From NCBI RefSeq assembly GCF_900177295.1, contig NZ_FWZX01000036.1, positions 1-61,583 on the forward strand: a stretch of DNA of 61,583 bases, given 5' to 3'. Below, piece by piece: positions 1-8,162 of the stretch (its first letter is position 1; each line of letters begins with the position of its first letter). The DNA comes from Tistlia consotensis USBA 355 (GTDB lineage Bacteria > Pseudomonadota > Alphaproteobacteria > Kiloniellales > DSM-21159). The translations under genes were made by a program, and so were the position numbers. The notes under the pieces are model-generated. The model did not search any database. It was given only the letters and a program-made list of their open reading frames with translations, and was not told where the DNA came from.

Positions 1-87
1 CCAAGCCCGATAGGTCTTGCCCATGAACCGTAGTGAATCACGACCACTGCCGAGCGTCGAGACAAAGGCGCTTACTCGGACAGGCTC

Positions 88-543
88 CTAGGCGCCCTGG
101 CCCGCCGCCGGCTCGTTGGCCAGCAGGCGATAGCGCCCGACCAGCCGGCCGACCTTCCGGCGCTCGCCGTAGAGCATGACGCCGAGGTAGCGCAGCTCCG
201 CGCCGGCGGTCGCGGCGACCAGGCTCCGGAACCGGCCGTAGTCCGTCGTCTCCTGGCCCTGCACCGGGAAGTCGACGACCTCGATGCCGGCCGCCCGCGC
301 CTTGGCGCAGAGTCGCGGCAGGTCCTCGGCCGGCGCGCCGAGCACCGGGATGCCGATCGGGATCAGCCCGACGTGCGCCGTGCCGCCGGCGTCGACCAGC
401 GGCTCGCCGATCAGCTGAGGCTGGCGGCCACCCAGGCTGAGCGCCATCACCGCGGCGGCATTGGCGGCCTTGCCCTTGGGCAGCGCCCGGTCGATCACCG
501 CGACGCAGCGCATGGCCGCGTCCCCTTCGCTGTCCTGCTCCAT
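88..543 (-). CDS. DUF2000 family protein
   Basis: A 151-residue protein, the usual size for DUF2000. The pattern fits the family: an N-terminal strand (MRCVAVIDRALPKGKAANA), a central glycine-rich stretch (LIGEPLVDAGGTAHVGL) and a C-terminal YLGVMLYGERRKVGRLVGRYRLL. From memory, the family has a peptidyl-tRNA-hydrolase-II-like fold and no settled function. The ATG at 543 gives MEQDSEGDAA before the conserved start; the internal ATG at 513 (MRCVAVID) would give a protein of 141 residues and is equally possible. It is divergent from a MarR-family gene 61 bases away, so it is a plausible target of that regulator. Confidence 0.75.
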   Translation of the reverse strand: MEQDSEGDAAMRCVAVIDRALPKGKAANAAAVMALSLGGRQPQLIGEPLVDAGGTAHVGLIPIGIPVLGAPAEDLPRLCAKARAAGIEVVDFPVQGQETTDYGRFRSLVAATAGAELRYLGVMLYGERRKVGRLVGRYRLLANEPAAGQGA

Positions 544-550
544 GGCCGGA

Positions 551-604
551 TCCTCTTGCAGACAAATCTCTTGTATGCGAGTCTTTTGCATAGAAGGAGA
601 TGAC
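551..604. promoter_or_regulatory. divergent promoter/operator between DUF2000 and marR genes
   Basis: This short spacer is the only clearly AT-richer DNA near the pair. It holds an inverted repeat TATGC (574-578)...GCATA (588-592) and near-repeats of CTCTTGYA (554-561 and 568-575). The MarR gene has a strong ribosome binding site, AAGGAG, at 594-599, five bases before its ATG. MarR proteins commonly bind imperfect palindromes in such divergent spacers, so an autoregulatory operator here is an inference. Confidence 0.4.
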
Positions 605-1078
605 ATGCAAGAGATCGACGAGCGGCAAGGGAAGGGCGCGGCCTCGCGCGAGCGGCTGGAGGACTGCATCTCATTCCTGATCGGCAAGGCCGCGCAGCGG
701 GTCACGCGCGACATCCGCGAGGCGCTCGACCCCTGGGGCGTGACGCCGATCCAGTACGCCGTGCTGGCCGCGCTCTGGGACGAGGACGGCCAGAGCGGCG
801 CCCGCATCGGCCAGCGCCTGGTGCTCGACAGCGCGACCATCACCGGCGTGCTGGACCGCCTGCAGAAGGCGGGGCTGGTCGAGCGCAGCCCGGACCCCGG
901 CGGCGACCGCCGGGTCAACCTGATCCGCCTGACCGCCCGGGGCCGCGCGCTGGAGGCGCCGCTCGGCCGCTGCATCGCCGCCTACAACGCCGCCCTGCGC
1001 GAGGAGCTCGGGGCCGAGCAGGCCGAGCGCCTCTGGCAGGCCCTGCGCCGGCTCGGCGGCTTCGCGGCCGGCCGCTGA
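605..1078 (+). CDS. MarR family transcriptional regulator
   Basis: A 157-residue winged-helix repressor-type protein of normal MarR length. The recognition helix and wing lie at about residues 68-110 (IGQRLVLDSATITGVLDRL, then a wing with SPDPGGDRRVNLIRLT), including the family's D-R-R wing pattern. Helices at both ends should form the dimer interface. The start is set by AAGGAG at 594-599; longer in-frame starts would run back through the divergent promoter. The likely targets are its own gene and the DUF2000 gene opposite. The ligand is unknown. Confidence 0.9.
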   Translation: MQEIDERQGKGAASRERLEDCISFLIGKAAQRVTRDIREALDPWGVTPIQYAVLAALWDEDGQSGARIGQRLVLDSATITGVLDRLQKAGLVERSPDPGGDRRVNLIRLTARGRALEAPLGRCIAAYNAALREELGAEQAERLWQALRRLGGFAAGR

Positions 1079-1120
1079 CCCGGCTTTGATACGCGGCCGG
1101 CGCCGTCCTAGACTGGCGCC

Positions 1121-2017
1121 ATGCAACGCTTCGACGCCGAGACCGCGGCGGCCCTGAAGGCGCTCTCGACGCCCTCGGACCGGCGCGGCCTGCAGCAGGC
1201 CGCCGGGCACCTGGGGCTGATCGTCCTGGCCGGGGCTCTGGTCTGGACGACCCGCGACAGCCCCTGGGTGCTGCCGGCGCTGCTCGTCGAAGGCGTCGCC
1301 CTGGTCTTCCTGTTCTGCGCGCTGCACGAGGCGGTGCACTACACGCCCTTCGCCTCGCGGCGGCTCAACCGGGCCCTGGCCTGGCTCTGCGGCCTCGTCC
1401 TCCTGATCCCGCCGCGCTGGTTCCGGCATTTCCACCTGGCGCACCACCGCTGGACCCAGGATCCCGGGCGCGACCCGGAGCTGGCCGCGGCCAAGCCGCA
1501 CAGCCTGGCGGCCTACCTGCTGCACCTGAGCGGCCTGCCGGTCTGGAAGAGCGAGATCGCGACGCTCCTGAGAAACGCCGCCGGCCGCAACGCCGACTCC
1601 TTCGTGCCGCCGCGCGAGCGGGCCGCCGTGACCCGCGAGGCGCGGATCATGCTGGCGGCCTACGCCCTGGTCGCGCTGCTGTCGCTGGCCCTGCAGAGCC
1701 GGGCCGCGGTCTGGCTCTGGCTGCTGCCGATGCTCGCCGGCCAGCCGGTGCTCAGGCTCTACCTGCTGACCGAGCACGGCGGCTGCCCGGCGGTGCCGGA
1801 CATGCTGCGCAACAGCCGCACGACGCAGACCGGCCCGCTGGTCCGTTTCCTCGCCTGGAACATGCCCTTCCACGCCGAGCACCACGCCTGGCCGGCGGCG
1901 CCCTTCCACGCCCTGCCGCGCGCCCACGCCCTGCTGCGCGAGCGGATCGAGGTCCAGGCGCCCTCCTACCGCGCCGCCAGCCGCGACGTCTTCCGCGCCC
2001 TGGTCGCGTCGCGCTGA
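1121..2017 (+). CDS. membrane fatty acid desaturase-like protein
   Basis: A 298-residue integral membrane di-iron enzyme. The three histidine clusters of the membrane desaturase/hydroxylase superfamily are visible: HEAVH at 69-73, HFHLAHH at 103-109 and HAEHH at 251-255, plus an extra EH at 218-219. Hydrophobic segments surround residues 32-66, 85-97 and 176-213. The family inserts double bonds or hydroxyls into acyl chains or carotenoid-like substrates using O2. The substrate cannot be told from sequence. It stands alone on the plus strand, 42 bases after the MarR gene, and could be co-transcribed with it. Confidence 0.8.
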   Translation: MQRFDAETAAALKALSTPSDRRGLQQAAGHLGLIVLAGALVWTTRDSPWVLPALLVEGVALVFLFCALHEAVHYTPFASRRLNRALAWLCGLVLLIPPRWFRHFHLAHHRWTQDPGRDPELAAAKPHSLAAYLLHLSGLPVWKSEIATLLRNAAGRNADSFVPPRERAAVTREARIMLAAYALVALLSLALQSRAAVWLWLLPMLAGQPVLRLYLLTEHGGCPAVPDMLRNSRTTQTGPLVRFLAWNMPFHAEHHAWPAAPFHALPRAHALLRERIEVQAPSYRAASRDVFRALVASR

Positions 2018-2034
2018 GCCGCCGCCGGCCGGCC

Positions 2035-2064
2035 GTCAGCTTCTCGTCAGCTTCTCGTCAGCTT
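2035..2064. repeat. short tandem repeat, 11-bp unit
   Basis: The unit GTCAGCTTCTC occurs at 2035-2045 and 2046-2056, followed by a partial third copy from 2057. It lies just after the desaturase stop codon in the spacer before the DUF2231 gene. It is probably replication slippage with no known role. Confidence 0.75.
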
Positions 2065-2144
2065 GCCCGGCTATCCACGGCGTCCTCGGCCGGGGCCGTC
2101 CGCGGCCTGCCGGCCCCTCCCCGCCGCTTCGCCGAGGATCCTCG

Positions 2145-2612
2145 ATGATTCCGCTTTCGCAGCTCCATCCGATGGTCGTGCACTTCCCGATCGTCTTCCT
2201 GCTCTGCCTGGGCGTCTTCGACCTGGTGTGCCTGGTGCGCGGCAGCTCGATCTCCGGGCGCAGCTGCACCGCCGCGCTCTCGACCGGCCTCGCGGTGCTG
2301 GCCGGGGTCGCGGCCGGGGTCACCTTCCTGCTCGGCGACATGGCCTTCGACATCGCCGTGGCCCACGGCATGCCGGAAGCCAAGCTGGAGCAGCACGAGG
2401 GGCTCGGCACCTGGACGGCGATCCTGGCGCTGACCTGGGCGGTGCTGCGCGCGCTGGCCTGGTGGCGCGGCCTGTCGCTCGAGGGCGGCCGCAAGCCGGC
2501 CGTGGTGGTGCTGGAGATCGCGCTGGTCGGGATGGTCGTGGCGACCGCCTACTTCGGCGGCAAGCTGGTCTACGACCTGGGCGTCAACACCGCCTGGGCC
2601 ATGCGGGGCTAG
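2145..2612 (+). CDS. DUF2231 domain membrane protein
   Basis: A 155-residue protein with four predicted transmembrane helices, at about residues 10-30, 44-62, 88-106 and 120-144. The N-terminal QLHPMVVHFPIVFLL matches the hallmark His-Pro...His-Phe-Pro pattern of DUF2231. A second conserved pair of histidines (HGMPEAKLEQHEG) precedes helix 3. DUF2231 proteins often sit beside haem or copper proteins, and the conserved histidines suggest metal or haem contact, but no function is established. There is no obvious partner gene next to it here. Confidence 0.8.
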   Translation: MIPLSQLHPMVVHFPIVFLLCLGVFDLVCLVRGSSISGRSCTAALSTGLAVLAGVAAGVTFLLGDMAFDIAVAHGMPEAKLEQHEGLGTWTAILALTWAVLRALAWWRGLSLEGGRKPAVVVLEIALVGMVVATAYFGGKLVYDLGVNTAWAMRG

Positions 2613-2663
2613 ACATCGGGGCGGCGCTAGGCATCGGGGGAGCCCGGCGCCCGGCCCGCTCCC

Positions 2664-3035
2664 CTACTCCACCGCGATCAGGGCGGCGCCGACGCGCCGC
2701 TCTTCGGCCATCAGCACGTTGAAGGTGCGCGCGGCGGCGCCGGTGTCCATCGGCTCCAGCACCGCGCCGCGCTCGCGCACCGCCTGCTTGAGCGGCTTCG
2801 GCGGCAGCAGCAGCTTCGGCCCGCAGCCGAGCAGCAACACGTCGAGCCCGGCCAGCAGCAGCGGCTCCAGGCTCTCCAGGGTGATCTCCGCGAAGGTCGT
2901 GACCGGCCAGGCCAGGGTCGCCTCGGGCGTCACCAGCACCGAGCCTTCGTGTGCGCGGCCCGAGATGCGGAAGCGCCCGGCGCCGTAGCGCTCGACGACC
3001 TGCCGGCCCTCGGGCAGTCGGGGGGTGATGTCCAT
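2664..3035 (-). CDS. Mth938-like (DUF498) domain protein
   Basis: A 123-residue protein of the Mth938/NDUFAF3 family. The region LLLAGLDVLLLGCGPKLLLPPKPL (about 56-79), followed by RERGAVLEPMDTGAAARTFNVLMAEERRVGAALI, is the conserved core. The mitochondrial relative NDUFAF3 helps assemble respiratory complex I; the bacterial role is not defined. It is the last gene of the yajC-secD-secF block on the minus strand, 65 bases after secF, an arrangement common in alphaproteobacteria. Confidence 0.85.
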   Translation of the reverse strand: MDITPRLPEGRQVVERYGAGRFRISGRAHEGSVLVTPEATLAWPVTTFAEITLESLEPLLLAGLDVLLLGCGPKLLLPPKPLKQAVRERGAVLEPMDTGAAARTFNVLMAEERRVGAALIAVE

Positions 3036-3100
3036 GGCCCTCTACCTGCGCCGCCCGCGGCGCGCGCGCAAGGCGGCGAAGCGCCGCCCGCCGCGGCCGA

Positions 3101-4033
3101 TCAGGGCTGCGCCGTCTCGGCGTCGGGCAGCGAGATGTCAGTGCGCCGCAGGCCGAAGTAGATCAGCAGCGGCGAGGCGATGCCGATCGACGAGTAGGTG
3201 CCGATCACCACGCCGTAGATCAGGCCCGAGCTGAAGCCGCGGATCACCTCGCCGCCGAAGGCGTAGAGCGCGATCAGGGCGAGCAGCGTGGTCGAGGAGG
3301 TCAGGACCGTGCGCGTCAGCGTCTGGTTGATCGCCGTGTTGAGCAGCGACGGCAGCGGCATCTTCTTGTACTTGCGCAGGTCCTCGCGGACCCGGTCGAA
3401 GACGACCACCGTGTCGTTGATCGAGTAGCCGGCGATGGTCAGCACGGCCGCCAGGGTCGAGAGGTTGAACTCCATCTGGGTCATGGAGAAGAAGCCGACG
3501 GTGGCGATGATGTCGTGCACCAGCGCGATCAGCGCCGCGGCGGCGAAGTGCCACTCGAAGCGGAACCAGATGTAGGCGGCGATGCCGAGCAGGGCGAGCA
3601 CGGTCGCCAGCGCCCCCGCCTCGCGCAGCTCGTTGCCGACCTTCGGGCCGACGAACTCGACGCGCCGGTAGTTGTCCGCGACGTCGGTCAGCGCAGCCTT
3701 GACCCTGTCGATCATCGGCTGCGCATCGGCGGTATTGTCGCCCGCCGACGGCAGGTTGATCAGCACGTCGTCGGCCTCGCCGAACGACTGGATCGTCGCG
3801 CCGTTGATGCCGAGGTTCGAGATGCGGTTGCGGATGTCGCCGACGTCCGCCGCGCCCTTGGTCTTGAGCTCGATCAGGACGCCGCCGCGGAAGTCGACGC
3901 CGTAGTTCAGCCCCTGCCAGAAGAACGAGCCCACGGAGACGAGCAGCAGCAGCGCCGAAAAGGCGAGGCAGAGCCGCCGGTTGCCGATGAACTCGATGCC
4001 CAGGTCCGCGGGCACGCGCTTGATGAGAGCCAC
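3101..4033 (-). CDS. secF: protein translocase subunit SecF
   Basis: A 310-residue inner-membrane SecF, the normal length. There are six helices: one at about 22-40, a periplasmic domain containing FRGGVLIEL, then five helices from residue ~135. The conserved SecF segments VGPKVGNELREAG, ALVHDIIATVGFF and AGYSINDTVVVFDRVRE are all present. SecF pairs with SecD to drive late steps of Sec-dependent export using the proton gradient. The start codon is GTG at 4033, preceded by AAAGGA that overlaps the secD stop codon, so the two are translationally linked. The spacing is 12 bases. Confidence 0.97.
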   Translation of the reverse strand: MALIKRVPADLGIEFIGNRRLCLAFSALLLLVSVGSFFWQGLNYGVDFRGGVLIELKTKGAADVGDIRNRISNLGINGATIQSFGEADDVLINLPSAGDNTADAQPMIDRVKAALTDVADNYRRVEFVGPKVGNELREAGALATVLALLGIAAYIWFRFEWHFAAAALIALVHDIIATVGFFSMTQMEFNLSTLAAVLTIAGYSINDTVVVFDRVREDLRKYKKMPLPSLLNTAINQTLTRTVLTSSTTLLALIALYAFGGEVIRGFSSGLIYGVVIGTYSSIGIASPLLIYFGLRRTDISLPDAETAQP

Positions 4034-4045
4034 TGTCCGCGTCCT

Positions 4046-5617
4046 TTAGATCGCCAGTTCCTTGGGCCGCCGCCGGCGCAACCAGGCGACGACGAGCAGG
4101 CGCGAGATCATGATCGCCGTGAACATCGAGGTGATCAGGCCGAGCGTCAGCGTCACCGCGAAGCCCTTGATCGGGCCGGTCCCGAAGTAGAACAGCAGCA
4201 TCGCCGCGATCAGCGTCGTCAGGTTCGAGTCGATGATCGTGGTCATCGCGCGCTTGTAGCCGGCGTCGATCGCCATCACCGGGCCGCGGCCGAGCCGCTG
4301 CTCCTCGCGGATGCGCTCGAAGATCAGCACGTTGGTGTCGACCGCCATGCCGATGGTCAGCACGATGCCGGCGATGCCGGGCAGGGTCAGCGTCGCCTGC
4401 AGCCCGGTCAGCGCCGCGAGGATCAGCACCAGGTTGGCGAGCAGGGCGACGTTGGCGAACATGCCGAGCAGGCCGTAGACCACCCCCATGAAGCCCACGA
4501 CGAAGACCATGCCGAGTACCGAGGCGATCTCGCCGGCGCGGATCGAGTCGGCGCCGAGGCCCGGGCCGATCGTGCGCTCCTCGAGCAGCTTGAGCGGCGC
4601 CGGCAGCGCGCCGGCGCGCAGCAGCAGCGCCAGGTTGTTGGCGCTCTTGACGTTGAAGTTGCCGCTGATCACGCCGCTGCCGCCGAGGATCGGCTCGCGG
4701 ATCACCGGCGCCGAGATCACCTTGTCGTCGAGCACGATGGCGAACAGCTTGCCGACGTTCTCGCTGGTCGCCTGGGCGAAGCGCTGGGCGCCGATCGAGT
4801 CGAAGCGGAACGAGACCACCGGCTGGCCCTGCTGGAAGGTCGCCTGGGCGTCGACCAAGTTGTCGCCGCTGATCATCACCCGCTTGCGCACGACGTACTG
4901 GCGGGTCTGGCCGCTGGCCAGGCGGTCGTCGGAGGGCAGCACCTCGGCGCCGGCCGGGATCGGGTCGACGCCGGGGCGCACGCCGTCGACGACGAAGCGG
5001 AAGGTCAGCTTGGCGGTCTTGCCGATGACCTCCTTGGCCTGCTCCGGATCGCCGATGCCCGGCAGCTGGATCAGGATGCGCTCGTCGCCCTGGCGCTGGA
5101 TCGACGGCTCGCGCGTGCCGGTCTCGTCGATGCGCCGGCGGATCACCTCGATCGCCTGCTGGACGACGTGGGCCTTGCGCTCCTCGACCGACTTCTGGGT
5201 CAGGCGGATGCGCCCGGCGCCGTTGTCGTCGAGCGTGAAGGTCGCCCCGGACGCGAGCGGCGCCAGGCGCTCGCGCGCCGCGGCGACCTGGCCTGGATCG
5301 CGGATCTGGAAGACCACCGCGTTGTCCGCGGTCTGGGCGGCCAGGCCGGTGTAGCCGATGCGCGCCTCGCGCAGCTCGACGCGGATCGCGTCGACCAGGT
5401 TCTCGAGCTGCTCCTCGAAGACCGACTTGAGGTCGACCTCGTAGAGCAGGTAGGCGCCGCCCTGCAGGTCGAGGCCGAGGTTGACCTGCTGCCGGGGCAG
5501 CCAGTCGGGCAGCTCCTGCAGCTTGTCGCGCGGCACGAAGTTCGGCGCCGCGAAGGCGATGCCGAGCAGGATGACGGCCAGGACGGCGAGAAGCTGCCAG
5601 CGCGAGGTCTGAACCAT
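4046..5617 (-). CDS. secD: protein translocase subunit SecD
   Basis: A 523-residue SecD with an N-terminal helix (residues ~7-25), the conserved LGLDLQGGAYLLYEV motif just after it, a large periplasmic region including RILIQLPGIGDPEQAKEVIG, and a C-terminal five-helix block containing GMAVDTNVLIFERIREE. With SecF and YajC it forms the SecDF-YajC complex that associates with SecYEG. It lies between yajC and secF in the same operon on the minus strand. The ATG at 5617 is the only start in front of the membrane anchor. Confidence 0.97.
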   Translation of the reverse strand: MVQTSRWQLLAVLAVILLGIAFAAPNFVPRDKLQELPDWLPRQQVNLGLDLQGGAYLLYEVDLKSVFEEQLENLVDAIRVELREARIGYTGLAAQTADNAVVFQIRDPGQVAAARERLAPLASGATFTLDDNGAGRIRLTQKSVEERKAHVVQQAIEVIRRRIDETGTREPSIQRQGDERILIQLPGIGDPEQAKEVIGKTAKLTFRFVVDGVRPGVDPIPAGAEVLPSDDRLASGQTRQYVVRKRVMISGDNLVDAQATFQQGQPVVSFRFDSIGAQRFAQATSENVGKLFAIVLDDKVISAPVIREPILGGSGVISGNFNVKSANNLALLLRAGALPAPLKLLEERTIGPGLGADSIRAGEIASVLGMVFVVGFMGVVYGLLGMFANVALLANLVLILAALTGLQATLTLPGIAGIVLTIGMAVDTNVLIFERIREEQRLGRGPVMAIDAGYKRAMTTIIDSNLTTLIAAMLLFYFGTGPIKGFAVTLTLGLITSMFTAIMISRLLVVAWLRRRRPKELAI

Positions 5618-5665
5618 GGATCGACGCCTTGGAACGCTTGGGCCTCAGGAACGCTTAAGGGACGC

Positions 5666-6049
5666 TCAGCTCTTCGCCTCGTCCTCGGGCTCGGCGGCCT
5701 TGTCGTCGGCCTTCTCCGCCTTCTTGCGGGCGGCCACGTCGGTCTTCGAGACGACCGTGGAGACCATCGAGCGCACGACCTTGGCCTTGACGCCCTGGGC
5801 GATCTCGACCTCGATCTCCTCGTCGAGGACGCGCGCGACCGTGCCGATCAGGCCGCCCGAGGTGACCACGCGGTCGCCGCGCTTCAGGTTGGCGACCAGC
5901 GCCTTGTGCTCCTTCATCTTCTTCTGCTGCGGACGGATCAGCAGGAAGTAGAAGACGACGAAGATCAGGACGAGCGGCAGGATGGTGACCAGCATCCCGC
6001 CCTGGGGAGCAGCTGCCGCGCCCTGCGCGTAGGCCGGAGAAATCAGCAT
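5666..6049 (-). CDS. yajC: preprotein translocase subunit YajC
   Basis: A 127-residue protein with a single N-terminal helix (about residues 19-37) ending in the family signature FYFLLIRPQQKKMKEHK. A conserved beta domain follows (LKRGDRVVTSGGLIGTVARV), then a charged lysine/alanine/glutamate-rich tail. The ATG at 6049 is chosen because AAAGGGA lies about 13 bases upstream; a longer reading from 6088 adds a poor N-terminus. It is the first gene of the yajC-secD-secF-Mth938 operon, with a promoter-like sequence about 100 bases upstream. Confidence 0.95.
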   Translation of the reverse strand: MLISPAYAQGAAAAPQGGMLVTILPLVLIFVVFYFLLIRPQQKKMKEHKALVANLKRGDRVVTSGGLIGTVARVLDEEIEVEIAQGVKAKVVRSMVSTVVSKTDVAARKKAEKADDKAAEPEDEAKS

Positions 6050-6150
6050 GGCGACGTCGGTGTCCCTTTGATTGGTGGAGCGGCGCACCGCAACTGCGCG
6101 CTGCGCCCCGGGCGGACCGGAGGCGCGGAGCCCTGGTAAAGACGCGCCGG

Positions 6151-6178
6151 ACTATAGCCGGGCGTTGCCGAATTGCAA
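6151..6178 (-). promoter_or_regulatory. putative sigma70-type promoter for yajC operon
   Basis: Read on the minus strand there is TTGCAA (6178-6173), a 16-base spacer and TATAGT (6156-6151), which is close to the housekeeping consensus. The likely start of transcription is about 95 bases before the yajC ATG. The rest of the 318-base spacer 6050-6367 is extremely GC-rich and holds no gene; it must also carry the promoter of the plus-strand DUF815 gene, which I could not pick out. Confidence 0.45.
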
Positions 6179-6367
6179 TGATAGCGGAAGCCGCCCCGGA
6201 AGCCGCCCCCCGAGCGTCCCGGGGCGCGGGGCCGGCCCCGCCGCCGGCGCCGCCCGGGGCGCGTTGACGCGCCCCCCGCCCTCGCCTAGCTTCCGCGCCG
6301 CCGCCCAAGGCCCCGGCCGGCGCCCCACGGGGCCCCGGGGCGCCCGAGAACCCGCCCGAGACACGCG

Positions 6368-7273
6368 ATGACCGCCGACCAGAGTCCTGCCGAGCCCTTC
6401 CCCGCGGAGCCCCACGACGTCACCGTGCTGCTGGCGCGTATTGCCGCGGCGCTGGAGCGCCTGTCGCCGCCGCCGCCGCTGCCGACCGACCTCTTCGCCC
6501 ATGCGGTCTTCGTCTGGGCGGCCGACAAGGGTCGGCTGGAGCCGGTGCCGGAGGTCAACCGCGTGCCGCTGGAGCTGCTCAAGGGCGTCGAGCGCCAGCG
6601 CGACACCCTGTTCGCCAACACCCAGCGCTTCGCCCGCGGCCTGCCGGCCAACAACGCCCTGCTGTGGGGCGCGCGCGGCACCGGCAAGTCGTCCCTGGTC
6701 AAGGCGGTGCAGGCCGCAGTCAACGAGGCTGCGCCCGAGGGCGAGTACCCGACGGTCGCCCTGGTCGAGATCCACCGCGAGGACCTGCCCTCGCTGCCGC
6801 GCCTGCTCGCCGACCTGCGCGCCGCCGAGCGCCGCTTCGTGCTGTTCTGCGACGATCTGTCGTTCGACCAGGAGGACGCCAGCTACAAGTCGCTGAAGGC
6901 GGTGCTGGAGGGCGGCGTCGAGGGCCGGCCGAGGAACGTCGTGTTCTACGCGACCTCGAACCGCCGCCACCTGATGGCGCGGGACATGATCGACAACGAG
7001 CGCTCGACCGCGATCAACCCCTCCGAGGCGGTCGAGGAGAAGGTCTCCCTGTCCGACCGCTTCGGCCTCTGGCTCGGCTTCCACAACGTCGACCAGCCGA
7101 CCTTCTTCGAGATGATCGAGGGCTATGCCCGGCGCTACGGCCTCGACATCCCGCTCGAGCAGCTGCACGCCGAGGCCAAGGAGTGGTCGGTGACCCGCGG
7201 CTCGCGCTCCGGCCGCGTCGCCTGGCAGTACGTCCAGGACCTCGCCGGCCGGCTCGGCAGGCCGCTCGACTGA
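6368..7273 (+). CDS. DUF815 family AAA+ ATPase
   Basis: A 301-residue ATPase of the DUF815 family, which is widespread in proteobacteria. Residues 66-110 carry the family region (VPLELLKGVERQRDTLFAN...) leading to Walker A GARGTGKS at 101-108. Walker B RFVLFCDDLSF is at about 156, followed by VVFYATSNRRHLMARDM and SDRFGLWLGF, which look like sensor and arginine-finger regions. It is a predicted cytoplasmic, helicase-loader-like AAA+ protein with no assigned role. It is divergent from yajC. Confidence 0.85.
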   Translation: MTADQSPAEPFPAEPHDVTVLLARIAAALERLSPPPPLPTDLFAHAVFVWAADKGRLEPVPEVNRVPLELLKGVERQRDTLFANTQRFARGLPANNALLWGARGTGKSSLVKAVQAAVNEAAPEGEYPTVALVEIHREDLPSLPRLLADLRAAERRFVLFCDDLSFDQEDASYKSLKAVLEGGVEGRPRNVVFYATSNRRHLMARDMIDNERSTAINPSEAVEEKVSLSDRFGLWLGFHNVDQPTFFEMIEGYARRYGLDIPLEQLHAEAKEWSVTRGSRSGRVAWQYVQDLAGRLGRPLD

Positions 7274-7290
7274 GGAGGGCGCGCCTAGCG

Positions 7291-7434
7291 TCCCCCTCAC
7301 CCTCCCACGCTATCGCGTGGGCCCCTCCCTCTCCCCCGAGGGGCGAGGGTGGAAGCGGGCGCCCGATCGAATCCCTCGCCCCTCAGGGGAGAGGGAGGGG
7401 CCCGCGGCCGTCAGGCCGTGGGAGGGTGAGGGGT
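7291..7434. repeat. intergenic inverted repeat, family A (copy 1)
   Basis: The spacer between DUF815 and exoD is a large imperfect inverted repeat. The left arm begins CCCCTCACCCTCCCACG and contains CCCTCCCTCTCCCC; the right arm contains GGGGAGAGGGAGGGG and ends CGTGGGAGGGTGAGGGG. The same arms recur at 28474-28543 and 44637-44756, with a related form at 58203-58346. Each copy sits at the 3' end of a gene. It could fold as a long hairpin and act as a terminator or mRNA stabiliser, or be a miniature mobile element. Confidence 0.85.
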
Positions 7435-7445
7435 GACCTCGCGCC

Positions 7446-8072
7446 TCAGATCGGGATCGTGCCCGAGAAGAACAGCCAGGCCATCAGCCCCAGCGACCCC
7501 AGGGTCAGGCCGTAGCCGGCGATCACCCAGCGGCCGTCGGCCGTGGTCACGCCGACCGCCAGCACGATCAGCGCGCAGGCCGGCGCCTCGACGGCGAAGG
7601 GGAGGAAGGCCGCCGGATAGAACAGGGCGGCGTCGAGGATCGCGACCAGCGCGGCCAGGTAGCGCGCGGGCCCGCGCACCATGAAGCCCAGGCAGGGCCG
7701 GATGAAGCGGTCGAGTCGGGCGAGCTTCGGCTCGGCCCAGGCGATGCCCTTCTTCAGCGGCTGCCGCTCGAAGGAGAAGCCGGTCAGCCGGTCCGGCAGC
7801 CAGGGCTCGCGCCGGCCGATCAGCACCTGGCCGGCGATCAGCACGATCACCGTGCCGGTCGCCACGGACATGCCCGGGATGGCGCCGATCACCGGCAGCG
7901 CCGCGATCAGGCTCGGCACCAGCAGCAGCGGCCCGAAGGCCTGCATGCCGACCGCCTCAAGCAATTGGCCGAGGCTGACCGTCCGTCCCTCGGTGTTCTC
8001 GACGAGCCGGTGGACCAGCCCGCGCAGCGACTCCGCCTGCCGGACGCAGCCGCCTGCGTCTTTGCTCTCCAC
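7446..8072 (-). CDS. exoD: ExoD family exopolysaccharide synthesis membrane protein
   Basis: A 208-residue protein with the ExoD pattern: an N-terminal soluble stretch (TVSLGQLLEAVGMQAFGPLL), then GAIPGMSVATGTVIVLIAGQVLIGRREPWLP and RLDRFIRPCLGFMV, with three or four membrane helices to the C-terminus. ExoD was named in rhizobia for effects on exopolysaccharide and alkali tolerance; the biochemical role is not known. The start is GTG at 8072; no ATG lies upstream of the conserved region. It is convergent with the DUF815 gene across the family A repeat. Confidence 0.8.
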   Translation of the reverse strand: MESKDAGGCVRQAESLRGLVHRLVENTEGRTVSLGQLLEAVGMQAFGPLLLVPSLIAALPVIGAIPGMSVATGTVIVLIAGQVLIGRREPWLPDRLTGFSFERQPLKKGIAWAEPKLARLDRFIRPCLGFMVRGPARYLAALVAILDAALFYPAAFLPFAVEAPACALIVLAVGVTTADGRWVIAGYGLTLGSLGLMAWLFFSGTIPI

Positions 8073-8162
8073 CAGGGTTCCCGGCTCCTCTGCTCGATAC
8101 CGCCGAGAGAGTAAACGCCGGGTGCCGCCAAGGTTCCGCAGGCCGCGACCTCGGCCGACGCC

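Noticed and set aside
7291-7434. CRISPR-like repeat
   Set aside because: A single inverted repeat without regular spacers and without cas genes; the same element is dispersed elsewhere in the window.
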